A DNA stretch of 64,000 nt from an uncultured Blautia sp. (GTDB lineage: Bacteria; Bacillota; Clostridia; Lachnospirales; Lachnospiraceae). The position numbers and the translations under genes were made by a program. The stretch is taken from NCBI GenBank assembly GCA_958367245.1, contig CATXEA010000007.1, forward strand, positions 53,469-117,468, read 5' to 3'. Of the stretch, positions 1 to 8,686 are shown in pieces; the first letter of the stretch is position 1; every line of letters starts with the position of its first letter. The notes under the pieces are model-generated. The model was given only the letters and a program-made list of their open reading frames with translations. It was not told where the DNA came from and made no database searches.

Positions 1-2
1 TC

Positions 3-266
3 TTAGGCGGCGTGGCAGGCGGCGCAGTGGCTGTGCTGAATTTCTTTCTCATGGGTCTTACCGTGCAGAAGGTTGCTGCGAGTACAGATGAGGCTTCAGC
101 CCGTATGAAAATGAAAGCAAGCTATTCTCAGAGAATGCTGATACAGATGCTCTGGGTAGTGGCAGCCATTGTTGCGCCCTGTTTCCATTATGCGGCAGGG
201 ATTATTCCCCTTTTGTTTCCGGGAACCGGAATTAAAATAGCGGGAATCATAAATACTAGGAAATAA
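3..266 (+). CDS. atpI: ATP synthase subunit I (AtpI), 3' part
   Basis: The reading frame is already open at the window edge and stops at 264-266, so the N-terminus is missing. The visible ~88 residues contain two hydrophobic stretches (about the first 20 residues and again around the LWVVAAIVAPC segment) separated by a basic/polar loop, as in the small AtpI/UncI membrane protein that helps c-ring assembly. Position directly before atpB, with 41 bp between, supports the call strongly, since the family itself is poorly conserved. The GTG at 12 is in frame but is unlikely to be the true start. Confidence 0.7.
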   Translation, partial: LGGVAGGAVAVLNFFLMGLTVQKVAASTDEASARMKMKASYSQRMLIQMLWVVAAIVAPCFHYAAGIIPLLFPGTGIKIAGIINTRK

Positions 267-307
267 TGGGAAACAAAATATCATACAGATAGGAGGTGGA
301 AACGTAC

Positions 308-1069
308 ATGGAGTTAGACATTTCCGGTGCAAAGATATATTTTACTTTGCCCATTGATCTGCCCATACTGGGGCAGCTTAGAATCAGTGAGACTATGGTG
401 GTGAGCTGGATTGTCATGCTTCTTATAACAGGATTGTGCATCTGGCTGACCCATGACCTGAAAGTGGAAAATATTTCCAAGCGTCAGGCGATTGCGGAAA
501 TGATCGTTGAAAAAGCGAACAGCTTCGTAGTCGGAAATATGGGAGAAAAATTCCGCCATCTGATTCCATTTGTTGCAGCGCTTTTTGCGACAAGTGTTGT
601 GTCGAACCTGATCAGCCTTATCGGGCTTCGAAGCCCGACAGCAGACCTTTCTACAGAGGCTGCATGGGCAGTTGTAGTCTTTATTATGATTACTGCCCAG
701 AAGATTAAGACAGGAGGTCTTGGCGGCTATCTGAAAGGCTTTACAACACCGATTGCGATTATGACGCCTTTTAATATTCTTTCCGAACTGGCAACGCCTG
801 TCAGCATGGCATGCCGTCACTTTGGAAATATTTTGTCAGGCGTGGTAATCAACGGTCTTATCTACGGCGCTCTGGCGCTGGCAAGCTCCGCGCTCTTTGG
901 CTTACTGCCGGGTGTGGTAGGAGATGTTTTATCAAAGATACCGTTCCTTGATGTCGGTATCCCTGCAATCCTTTCAGTCTATTTTGACTGGTTCTCAGGT
1001 GTTATGCAGGCATTTATCTTCTGTATGCTGACTGTAATGTATATCGCGAATGCAGCGGAGGAAGGATAA
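308..1069 (+). CDS. atpB: F0F1 ATP synthase subunit a
   Basis: Membrane stator subunit a, which forms the ion half-channels against the c-ring. The 253-residue protein is strongly hydrophobic with five to six membrane spans. The ACRHFGN segment carries the conserved stator arginine of the family, followed by the usual small-residue helix. ATG at 308 is preferred over an in-frame GTG at 296 because the GTG lies inside the AGGAGG ribosome binding site at 291-296. First complete gene of the atpBEFHAGDC operon; atpE follows after 40 bp. Confidence 0.96.
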   Translation: MELDISGAKIYFTLPIDLPILGQLRISETMVVSWIVMLLITGLCIWLTHDLKVENISKRQAIAEMIVEKANSFVVGNMGEKFRHLIPFVAALFATSVVSNLISLIGLRSPTADLSTEAAWAVVVFIMITAQKIKTGGLGGYLKGFTTPIAIMTPFNILSELATPVSMACRHFGNILSGVVINGLIYGALALASSALFGLLPGVVGDVLSKIPFLDVGIPAILSVYFDWFSGVMQAFIFCMLTVMYIANAAEEG

Positions 1070-1109
1070 TAAAATTTACATGAATTTTTAATTTAAGGAG
1101 GATTTTACT

Positions 1110-1388
1110 ATGGAATTTCAGTTACTTGCAAAAGGTATCGCATTAGCAGGATGTGCAATTGGTGCAGGAGCTTCTCTTATCGCCGGTATCGGACCTGGTA
1201 TTGGTGAAGGTAACGCCGTAGCGAAAGCGCTTGAGGCAATCGGACGTCAGCCGGAGTGTAAAGGTGATGTTACATCTACAATGCTTCTTGGCTGTGCTAT
1301 CGCAGAGACAACAGGTATTTACGGTTTCGTAACAGGTCTGCTTCTTATTTTCGTAGCGCCTGGTATGTTCATGAACTTCCTGAGCTAA
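1110..1388 (+). CDS. atpE: F0F1 ATP synthase subunit c, two-carboxylate type
   Basis: Rotor-ring subunit of 92 residues: a two-helix hairpin with the polar loop RQPE (46-49). Helix 1 has GPGIGEG with Glu33; helix 2 has Glu66 followed by Thr67, Thr68 and Tyr71. In sodium-type c subunits such as that of Ilyobacter tartaricus the position of Glu33 is Gln and the ligand set is Gln/Glu/Ser/Tyr. Here Gln is replaced by Glu and Ser by Thr, giving two acids per site, the arrangement described for Fusobacterium nucleatum. Sodium coupling is inferred from this, not proven. The ribosome binding site is AAGGAGG upstream of ATG 1110. Confidence 0.97.
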   Translation: MEFQLLAKGIALAGCAIGAGASLIAGIGPGIGEGNAVAKALEAIGRQPECKGDVTSTMLLGCAIAETTGIYGFVTGLLLIFVAPGMFMNFLS

Positions 1389-1426
1389 AAAAATTTTAAT
1401 AACTGCAAAAGGAGGTTACAATCAGA

Positions 1427-1924
1427 ATGGTACAGGATTTAGTAACAATTGTGCCGTGGAATTTTGTAGCGACGATAGCCAACCTCTTTATTCAGGTATA
1501 TCTCATTAAGAGGTTCCTGTTTAAACCGATAAACGAAGTGCTGGAAAAGCGCAGAGCCAAAGCGGACGAAGAAATCCAGCAGGCTGTTAAGGCGAAAGAG
1601 GAAGCGCAGGCAATAAAGACTGAGTATGAAAAAAATATGGAAGAAGCAAAAAATAAAGCAAACGACATTATGGTGACAGCGCAGAAAACCGCTGCGATCC
1701 AGAGTGAGGATATGCTTAAGGAAACTTCCAGACAGATTGCTGCCATGAAAGAAAAGGCAGAAAAAGATATTGCTCAGGAAAAGAAAAAAGCCGTCAATGA
1801 AATCAAAAATGAGATTGGCGATATGGCTATGGAAATTGCCGGTAAGGTCATCGAGCGCGAAATCAGCGAATCAGATCATGCGAAGCTTATTGACGAGTTT
1901 ATAGAGAATGTAGGTGAAGCATAA
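1427..1924 (+). CDS. atpF: F0F1 ATP synthase subunit b
   Basis: Peripheral stalk subunit of 165 residues. One N-terminal membrane helix (about residues 8-28) is followed by the LFKPINEVLEKRR segment typical of subunit b and then a long charged coiled coil rich in Ala, Glu and Lys to about residue 140. ATG 1427 has AAGGAGG at 1409-1415. Its stop overlaps the start of atpH by one base (TAATG), suggesting translational coupling of the two stalk subunits. Confidence 0.96.
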   Translation: MVQDLVTIVPWNFVATIANLFIQVYLIKRFLFKPINEVLEKRRAKADEEIQQAVKAKEEAQAIKTEYEKNMEEAKNKANDIMVTAQKTAAIQSEDMLKETSRQIAAMKEKAEKDIAQEKKKAVNEIKNEIGDMAMEIAGKVIEREISESDHAKLIDEFIENVGEA

Positions 1925-2463
1925 TGACACAGACTGCCAGAGTCTATGGCGGCAGCCTGTATGATCTTGCTGCCGAAGAAAAGCTTACGGAGCAGATACT
2001 GGAGCAGATGAAGGAAATCCGCAGGATTTTTTCTGAGAATCCGGAGTATGTCAGTCTGCTCGGACAGCCTTCCATCCCGAAGAGTGAAAGGGAAGAGATG
2101 ATTGAGAAGGCGTTCGGCTCCCAGGCAGAGCGGTATTTAGTGAATTTTATAAAACTGCTGTGTGACAGAAGCATTCTGATGGAATTTGCAGGATGCTGTG
2201 AGGAATTTACACGGCGCTATAATGCAGAACATGGAATTTCTGAGGCTGTAGTCATCAGTGCAGTTACCTTAAATGACAGACAGATGACAGCTCTGACAGA
2301 GAAGCTTGAGAAAATCAGCGGAAAGAAGATTTCTCTTACCCAGAAAAAAGACCCTTCCGTAATCGGTGGTCTGCGTGTAGAGCTGGAAGGCAAGCAGCTT
2401 GACGGAACGGTCCAGGGCCGTATGTCAGGTCTTTCCAGAAAACTGAATGAAATAAGTATTTAA
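1924..2463 (+). CDS. atpH: F0F1 ATP synthase subunit delta
   Basis: OSCP/delta stalk subunit of 179 residues, normal length. It has the family's N-terminal helical domain (VYGGSLYDLAAEE) and the C-terminal signature region with DPSVIGGLRVELEGKQLDGTV. ATG at 1924 overlaps the last base of the atpF stop codon. It joins subunit b to the top of the alpha/beta hexamer. atpA starts 17 bp downstream. Confidence 0.95.
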   Translation: MTQTARVYGGSLYDLAAEEKLTEQILEQMKEIRRIFSENPEYVSLLGQPSIPKSEREEMIEKAFGSQAERYLVNFIKLLCDRSILMEFAGCCEEFTRRYNAEHGISEAVVISAVTLNDRQMTALTEKLEKISGKKISLTQKKDPSVIGGLRVELEGKQLDGTVQGRMSGLSRKLNEISI

Positions 2464-2480
2464 AGGATGGGAATGGAAAC

Positions 2481-4010
2481 ATGCAATTAAAACCTGAAGA
2501 AATATCCAAAGTCATCCGCAGCCAGATTAAATATTACGATAACATTATTCAGCAGAATGAAACAGGTACGATTCTTATGGTAGGCGACGGTATTGCCAGA
2601 GCAAGCGGTCTTGTAAACTGTATGGCAGGAGAGCTGCTTGAGTTTGAAGACGGAAGCTACGGCATGGCGCAGAACCTGGAAGAAAACAGCGTATCTATCG
2701 TATTATTTGGTTCCGATGAAAATATTGGTGAAGGCCAGACTGTGAAACGTACAGGAAAGGTTGTATCCGTACCTGTAGGTGAAGCCATGATCGGCCGTGT
2801 TGTTAATGCGCTTGGACAGCCGATTGACGGCGCAGGCCCGATTGATACACAGGAATTTCGTGCAATTGAGAGTCCGGCTCCCGGTATCTGTGAGAGAAAG
2901 TCTGTACACCAGCCGCTCCAGACAGGTATCAAGGCAATCGACTCCATGATTCCGATCGGACGCGGACAGCGTGAACTTATCATCGGTGACCGTCAGACCG
3001 GAAAAACGACCATTGCCACAGATACGATCATCAACCAGAAGGGTCAGGATGTAATCTGTATCTATGTTGCGATCGGACAGAAACGCTCCACAGTAGCAAA
3101 CCTGGTAGAGAATCTTACCAGAAACGGAGCTATGGATTATACAATCGTAGTAGCGGCAACTGCTTCTGAAGCCAGCCCGCTGCAGTACATTGCGCCATAT
3201 TCAGGCTGTGCAATGGGCGAATACTTTATGAACAAGGGAAAAGACGTGCTCATTATCTACGATGATTTAAGTAAACATGCGGTTGCTTACCGTGCGCTTT
3301 CCCTTCTGATTCGTCGTCCGCCGGGACGTGAAGCTTATCCTGGCGACGTTTTCTATCTGCATTCCAGACTTCTGGAGCGTGCAGCGAAGCTGGATGACGA
3401 GCATGGCGGCGGTTCCCTGACTGCGCTTCCGATTATCGAAACACAGGCAGGCGACGTATCCGCATATATTCCGACTAACGTAATCTCTATTACAGACGGA
3501 CAGATCTTCCTGGAGACAGAGCTTTTCCATTCAGGCGTTATGCCTGCGGTAAACCCCGGTATCTCCGTATCACGAGTTGGCGGTAACGCACAGATTAAGG
3601 CAATGAAAAAAGTTGCCGGTACACTGAAACTGATTTACTCCCAGTATCGTGAGCTTCAGAGCTTCGCGCAGTTCGGTTCCGACCTTGACGCAGATACAAA
3701 GGCGCGTCTGGAACAGGGCGCACGTATTGTAGAGGTTCTGAAACAGAGCCAGAACGCTCCGGTTCCTGTAGAGAAACAGGTAGCGATTCTCTATGCGGTT
3801 ACCAAGGGAATTTTAAGCCGTGTTGCTGTTGAAGACGTAAAAGAATACGAGAGCAGCTTATACACTCATCTGGATACAAATGCAGAGGGCGCTGCCGTTA
3901 TGCAGGAAATCCGCGCAACCGGTAAGATGGAGGCGGATACTGAAGAGAAGTTACGTAAAGTTTTGGATGAGTACACAGAGAATTTTCTGAATTCAAGACC
4001 TGAGAAATAA
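2481..4010 (+). CDS. atpA: F0F1 ATP synthase subunit alpha
   Basis: Non-catalytic nucleotide-binding subunit of the F1 hexamer, 509 residues. The P-loop GDRQTGKT lies near residue 170-177 and the alpha-family signature PAVNPGISVSRVGG near residue 355. Full length with no disruption. The start at ATG 2481 follows a weak AGGATGGGA site. It lies between atpH and atpG in the standard bacterial order. Confidence 0.98.
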   Translation: MQLKPEEISKVIRSQIKYYDNIIQQNETGTILMVGDGIARASGLVNCMAGELLEFEDGSYGMAQNLEENSVSIVLFGSDENIGEGQTVKRTGKVVSVPVGEAMIGRVVNALGQPIDGAGPIDTQEFRAIESPAPGICERKSVHQPLQTGIKAIDSMIPIGRGQRELIIGDRQTGKTTIATDTIINQKGQDVICIYVAIGQKRSTVANLVENLTRNGAMDYTIVVAATASEASPLQYIAPYSGCAMGEYFMNKGKDVLIIYDDLSKHAVAYRALSLLIRRPPGREAYPGDVFYLHSRLLERAAKLDDEHGGGSLTALPIIETQAGDVSAYIPTNVISITDGQIFLETELFHSGVMPAVNPGISVSRVGGNAQIKAMKKVAGTLKLIYSQYRELQSFAQFGSDLDADTKARLEQGARIVEVLKQSQNAPVPVEKQVAILYAVTKGILSRVAVEDVKEYESSLYTHLDTNAEGAAVMQEIRATGKMEADTEEKLRKVLDEYTENFLNSRPEK

Positions 4011-4031
4011 AGTGATTAGGAGGTTCATACA

Positions 4032-4889
4032 ATGGCTGCAAACATGAAAGCGGTAAAACTGCGTATTAAGAGTGTCCAGAGCACCATGCAGATTACCAAG
4101 GCAATGGAGCTTGTAGCATCCTCCAAACTGCGTAAAGCAAAGGAAAGAGCAGAAACCTGCCGCCCTTACTTCACAGAGCTTCATAATACCCTGAAAGATA
4201 TTGCGAGGGAAAATACAGATTTTTCTTCCGTTTATGCCAGAGAAGGCGTCGGAGACCGCTGCTGTTATGTGGTAATCGCCGGTGACAGAGGTCTGGCCGG
4301 CGGATACAATGCAAATCTTTTTAAGTGTATGGAAGCTGCAAGTGCAGATAAGGACTATGTGGTTCTGCCAATCGGAAAAAAAGCAGTGGAATATTTCCGA
4401 AGAAAAGGTGTGGAATGTCTGACAGAGGAATTTGCGGAAATCGCAGATATTTCTGTAGCAGACTGCTTCGAGATTGCAAATCTTCTTTGCAGGGAGTTCC
4501 GTAAAGGAACTTTCGGGCATGTGGATTTGTGCTACACGATGTTTAAATCCATGCTTTCTCAGGTTCCGGAAGTATTTTCCATGCTTCCGCTGCCGGATAT
4601 CCGAGAGGAGAGCGGCGGAATGTCCGATACGAAAAATCTGATCCTGTATGAGCCAAATGCAGAAGAAGTTTTTAATGCGACGGTTCCGGAATATCTGGCA
4701 GGACTGATTTACGGCGCTGTCTGCGAGGGTGTAGCCAGCGAGCTTGCTGCCAGACGTATGGCAATGGACGCTGCCACAAGCAATGCAGAGGAAATGATTG
4801 AGAAGCTGAATCTGTATTATAACAGAGCGCGTCAGGCAAGCATCACGCAGGAAATCACGGAGATTGTTGCAGGAGCAGAGGGCCTGTAA
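4032..4889 (+). CDS. atpG: F0F1 ATP synthase subunit gamma
   Basis: Central rotor shaft, 285 residues. The N-terminal helix contains the SVQSTMQITKAMELVASSKL region conserved in gamma, and the C-terminal helix contains AMDAATSNAEEMIEKLNLYYNRARQ-type sequence (positions about 240-270). The start is ATG 4032 behind TTAGGAGG. Placed between alpha and beta as usual. Confidence 0.97.
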   Translation: MAANMKAVKLRIKSVQSTMQITKAMELVASSKLRKAKERAETCRPYFTELHNTLKDIARENTDFSSVYAREGVGDRCCYVVIAGDRGLAGGYNANLFKCMEAASADKDYVVLPIGKKAVEYFRRKGVECLTEEFAEIADISVADCFEIANLLCREFRKGTFGHVDLCYTMFKSMLSQVPEVFSMLPLPDIREESGGMSDTKNLILYEPNAEEVFNATVPEYLAGLIYGAVCEGVASELAARRMAMDAATSNAEEMIEKLNLYYNRARQASITQEITEIVAGAEGL

Positions 4890-4926
4890 TGGGCTTTCAC
4901 AGCATATAGATAGAGGAGATTCTTAA

Positions 4927-6321
4927 ATGAGCGAAAAACACATTGGCGAAGTAGTTCAGGTCATCGGTCCTGTTTTGGACATCCGCTTTGCGCACGATGA
5001 ACTGCCTGCACTTCTCAATGCCATAGAAATTGATAATAAAGGCGCAAAGCTGATAGCCGAGGTAGCGCAGCAGCTTGGCGATAATACAGTTCGCTGTATT
5101 GCCATGAACTCTACCGACGGTCTTGTCAGAGGCACCAAAGCAGTTGATACAGGCGCACCGATTACCGTTCCTGTCGGAGAAGAGTGCCTTGGTCGTGTAT
5201 TTAACCTGCTGGGTGACCCGGTTGATAATATGCCTGCACCGAAGGCAGAAGAACGCTGGTCTATTCACCGTCCTGCGCCTTCCTATGAAGAGCAGGTGCC
5301 TGCGACAGAGATTCTGGAGACAGGTATTAAAGTCGTAGACCTTATCTGTCCTTATGCAAAGGGCGGTAAAATCGGTCTTTTCGGAGGAGCCGGTGTTGGT
5401 AAAACAGTTCTTATTATGGAGCTTATCCATAATGTAGCAACTGCACACGGCGGACTTTCCGTATTTACAGGAGTAGGAGAGCGTACCCGTGAGGGCAACG
5501 ACCTTTATAATGAGATGAAAGAGAGCGGAGTTATCGATAAGACAGCTCTGGTTTACGGTCAGATGAACGAGCCGCCGGGAGCGCGTATGCGTGTCGGTCT
5601 TTCCGGTCTTACAATGGCGGAGTATTTCCGTGATGAGAAGAATCAGGATGTGCTTCTCTTTATTGATAATATTTTCCGTTTCACGCAGGCAGGTTCAGAG
5701 GTTTCCGCTCTGCTTGGACGTATGCCTTCCGCTGTAGGTTACCAGCCTACCCTTGCGACAGAGATGGGCGCTCTTCAGGAGCGAATCACTTCTACAAGAA
5801 AGGGTTCCATCACTTCTGTTCAGGCAGTATACGTACCTGCGGATGACTTAACAGACCCGGCTCCGGCTACAACCTTTACCCATCTGGATGCCACAACCGT
5901 ACTTTCCCGTGATATCGCCAGCCAGGGTATTTATCCGGCTGTAGACCCTCTGGATTCCACCAGCCGTATTCTTTCACCGGAGGTCGTAGGAAGAGAGCAT
6001 TATGAGATTGCCCGTGCGGTACAGAGAGTGCTGCAGCGTTATAAAGAGCTTCAGGACATCATTGCTATCATGGGTATGGACGAGCTTTCCGAGGAAGACA
6101 AGATGACAGTAAACCGTGCGCGTAAAGTACAGCGATTCCTGTCACAGAGCTTCTCTGTAGCAGAGCAGTTCACAGGTATGGCAGGACAGTACGTTCCTCT
6201 GAAAGAGACCCTTCGCGGTTTCAAGATGATTCTTGACGGCGAGTGCGACGAGATTCCGGAGAGCTGTTTCCTGTTTGCCGGAACCATTGACGACGTATTT
6301 GAGAAAGCTAAGAATCTGTAA
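4927..6321 (+). CDS. atpD: F0F1 ATP synthase subunit beta
   Basis: Catalytic subunit, 464 residues. The P-loop GGAGVGKT is near residue 154-161, the GERTREGND loop carries the catalytic glutamate region, and the PAPATTFTHLDATTVLSR stretch is the beta signature. Full length. The start is ATG 4927 with AGAGGAGA upstream. atpC begins 12 bp after the stop. Confidence 0.98.
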   Translation: MSEKHIGEVVQVIGPVLDIRFAHDELPALLNAIEIDNKGAKLIAEVAQQLGDNTVRCIAMNSTDGLVRGTKAVDTGAPITVPVGEECLGRVFNLLGDPVDNMPAPKAEERWSIHRPAPSYEEQVPATEILETGIKVVDLICPYAKGGKIGLFGGAGVGKTVLIMELIHNVATAHGGLSVFTGVGERTREGNDLYNEMKESGVIDKTALVYGQMNEPPGARMRVGLSGLTMAEYFRDEKNQDVLLFIDNIFRFTQAGSEVSALLGRMPSAVGYQPTLATEMGALQERITSTRKGSITSVQAVYVPADDLTDPAPATTFTHLDATTVLSRDIASQGIYPAVDPLDSTSRILSPEVVGREHYEIARAVQRVLQRYKELQDIIAIMGMDELSEEDKMTVNRARKVQRFLSQSFSVAEQFTGMAGQYVPLKETLRGFKMILDGECDEIPESCFLFAGTIDDVFEKAKNL

Positions 6322-6333
6322 AGGAGGCTGTCT

Positions 6334-6735
6334 ATGAAGACATTTCCGTTACGAATCGGAACACCGGACGGTCTTTTGTTTGAGGGTGACGTAGAACGTA
6401 TCGTGTGCAGAAGTATTACAGGTAATCTGGCAATTCTTGCCGGACACTGTAATTTCTGTACGGCTCTTGGCATGGGTGAGGCTCATGTGGTAATGCCTGA
6501 CGGAACCAGAAGAAGCGCAGCCTGCATCGGCGGAATGCTGTCTATGATGAATGGAACCTGCCGTCTGCTGGCGACGACCTGGGAATGGAAGGAAGACATT
6601 GATGAAGAGCGAGCCAAAGATGCGAAGAAACGCGCAGAGCAGATGCTTGCAAAAGGCGGATTAGGAGACCGCGAATATAAAATCGCGGAAGCGAAGCTCA
6701 AGAGAGCATTAGTCCGACTGGATGTTAAAAACTGA
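6334..6735 (+). CDS. atpC: F0F1 ATP synthase subunit epsilon
   Basis: 133-residue epsilon subunit: an N-terminal beta-sandwich (residues 1-85, with RIGTPDGLLFEGDVERI) and a C-terminal helical hairpin rich in Ala, Lys and Glu that can inhibit ATP hydrolysis. ATG 6334 has AAAGGAGG upstream. Last gene of the operon, followed after 10 bp by an intrinsic terminator. Confidence 0.96.
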   Translation: MKTFPLRIGTPDGLLFEGDVERIVCRSITGNLAILAGHCNFCTALGMGEAHVVMPDGTRRSAACIGGMLSMMNGTCRLLATTWEWKEDIDEERAKDAKKRAEQMLAKGGLGDREYKIAEAKLKRALVRLDVKN

Positions 6736-6745
6736 TAAAAGAAGA

Positions 6746-6781
6746 AACACCGTAATTCTGTGGAATTGCGGTGTTTTTTTT
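6746..6781 (+). terminator. Intrinsic terminator of the atp operon
   Basis: A 13-bp stem (6746-6758 with 6763-6775, one G-U pair) and a 4-base loop are followed by a run of Ts to 6781. It directly follows atpC. Confidence 0.93.
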
Positions 6782-6818
6782 CGTGATTTATACTTTGACA
6801 GATACTTTTTTGCGCTTT

Positions 6819-6834
6819 AACGCATAAATGCGTT
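6819..6834. promoter_or_regulatory. Palindromic operator at the iorA promoter
   Basis: AACGCAT-AA-ATGCGTT is a perfect 7-bp inverted repeat with a 2-bp centre. Its right arm overlaps the first two bases of the -35 box at 6833. That placement suggests a dimeric regulator controlling the ior operon; the regulator is not identifiable here. Confidence 0.55.
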
Positions 6835-6862
6835 GACATGGTGAGGGACTGTGAGGTACAAT
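6833..6862 (+). promoter_or_regulatory. Sigma-A-type promoter for iorAB
   Basis: TTGACA at 6833-6838 and TACAAT at 6857-6862 with 18 bp between, ending 44 bp before the iorA ATG. Confidence 0.65.
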
Positions 6863-6906
6863 AAGCAAATAGAGCGCCGGAGAGAACCGGTGCAGGGAGG
6901 TAGTTT

Positions 6907-8682
6907 ATGAAGAAATTGATGACAGGCGATGAAGCGATCGCCAGAGGAGCATATGAAGCAGGTGTTTCCTATGCATCTGCATATCCGGGAACTCCCAGTA
7001 CAGAAATCCTGGAGAATTTGTCTACATATAAAGAAATCTATGCAGAATGGGCGCCGAATGAGAAGGTAGCTATGGAATCTGCAATCGGCGCATCGGTGGC
7101 AGGTTTGAGAAGTATGGTGTCTATGAAGCATGTAGGTATGAACGTGGCGGCAGACCCGTTATTTACCTGGGCATATATGGGGGTGAACGGCGGAAACGTA
7201 GTAGTGACTGCCGATGAACCGGGAATGTTTTCCTCACAGAATGAGCAGGATAACAGAAATTATGCGAAAGCTGCGAAGCTTGCCATGCTGGAGCCGTCCG
7301 ACAGTCAGGAATGTGTGGATATGGTGAAGGCGGCTTATGAGCTTGGTGAGAAATTTGACACACCGTTTATTATCCGTATGACAACCCGTGTCTGTCATTC
7401 TAAATCCATTGTGGAATTAAGCGACAGAGCAGACGTTCCGGCAAAAGCATGGGAGAAGAATCCGGCGAAATATGTCTGTCTCCCTGCAATTGCAAGAAAG
7501 CTTCGCGTAAAAGTAGAAGAGCGTATGAACGCACTGGCGCAGTACAGTGAGGAATCTCCGTTTAACCGTGTGGAAATGGGAGATACAAAGGTGGGCGTAA
7601 TTGCTTCCGGTATCTGCTACTACTATGCGAAAGAGGTGTGGGGAGAGAACGCTTCCTACCTGAAGCTTGGATTTACAAATCCTCTTCCTGCAAATCTGAT
7701 TAAAGATTTCTGCTCAAAGGTGGATAAAGTTTACATTCTGGAAGAGAATGACCCATATATTGAAGATTTCGTAAGACAGCAGGGATGTGAATGTATTGGA
7801 AAAGACTTATTCCCGGCTTACGGAGAGATGACGCCGGACGTTATCCGCGCCTGCGTTACCGGAACTCCCAATAAAACGATGGAATTTGACAGAAGCAAGC
7901 TGATTAATCGCGCTCCTACCTTCTGCGCAGGATGTCCGCACAGAGGTCTCTTCTACCGCCTTGGCAAGAGAAAAGATATTATGATAAGCGGCGACATCGG
8001 ATGTTATACTCTGGCAGCAGGAAGACCATACAGCGCTATGGATTCTACAGTCTGCATGGGAGCAAGCATCAGCCTTGGCGCCGGCGCGCAGAGAGCATTT
8101 AATATGGAAGGCGTGAATCGCAGAGTCGTTACTGTCCTTGGAGATTCCACTTTCTTCCATACAGGCATCAACTCCCTGATCAACACTGTTTACAATAAGA
8201 GCAACACGGTAAATATCATCCTTGACAATCGAATCACAGGTATGACAGGTCATCAGAACAATCCGGGAACAGGCTATACAGCTAAGAATGAAGAGACAAC
8301 CATCATTAAGATTGAAGATCTGGTTCGTGCCATTGGTGTGAAGCATGTATATGTAATTAATCCGAATGACCTTAAGGAAGTGGATGAGACTCTGGACAAA
8401 TGTCTTGCTCTTGATGAGCCGTCTGTAATCATCACCCGCTGGCCATGCGCGCTGAAGAAGTTTTCCAAAGAGGACAGAGAAGAGTTCGAGTCTCTGTTTG
8501 TCACAAGAAACAGAGTAGACGCAGATAAATGTATAGGCTGTAAGCTTTGTCTGAAAGCAGGATGTCCTGCAATGTCTTATGACAGGGAGACAAAGAAAGT
8601 GGTTATCAACCGCGCACAGTGCGTAGGCTGTGACGTTTGTACTCAGGTCTGCCCGAAGGGCGCAATTGTGAAGGAGGATTAA
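6907..8682 (+). CDS. iorA: Indolepyruvate:ferredoxin oxidoreductase, alpha subunit
   Basis: 591 residues. It oxidatively decarboxylates aryl-pyruvates (indolepyruvate, phenylpyruvate, hydroxyphenylpyruvate) to acyl-CoA while reducing ferredoxin, using thiamine diphosphate. The N-terminal region shows the pyruvate:ferredoxin-type start (SYASAYPGTPSTEI); SGDIGCYTLAAGRP near residue 360 is the thiamine-diphosphate domain; the C-terminus has two ferredoxin clusters, CIGCKLCLKAGCP and CVGCDVCTQVCP. The start is ATG 6907 behind CAGGGAGG. iorB starts 4 bp after the stop. Substrate preference among aromatic keto acids cannot be read from sequence. Confidence 0.95.
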   Translation: MKKLMTGDEAIARGAYEAGVSYASAYPGTPSTEILENLSTYKEIYAEWAPNEKVAMESAIGASVAGLRSMVSMKHVGMNVAADPLFTWAYMGVNGGNVVVTADEPGMFSSQNEQDNRNYAKAAKLAMLEPSDSQECVDMVKAAYELGEKFDTPFIIRMTTRVCHSKSIVELSDRADVPAKAWEKNPAKYVCLPAIARKLRVKVEERMNALAQYSEESPFNRVEMGDTKVGVIASGICYYYAKEVWGENASYLKLGFTNPLPANLIKDFCSKVDKVYILEENDPYIEDFVRQQGCECIGKDLFPAYGEMTPDVIRACVTGTPNKTMEFDRSKLINRAPTFCAGCPHRGLFYRLGKRKDIMISGDIGCYTLAAGRPYSAMDSTVCMGASISLGAGAQRAFNMEGVNRRVVTVLGDSTFFHTGINSLINTVYNKSNTVNIILDNRITGMTGHQNNPGTGYTAKNEETTIIKIEDLVRAIGVKHVYVINPNDLKEVDETLDKCLALDEPSVIITRWPCALKKFSKEDREEFESLFVTRNRVDADKCIGCKLCLKAGCPAMSYDRETKKVVINRAQCVGCDVCTQVCPKGAIVKED

Positions 8683-8686
8683 TGCC

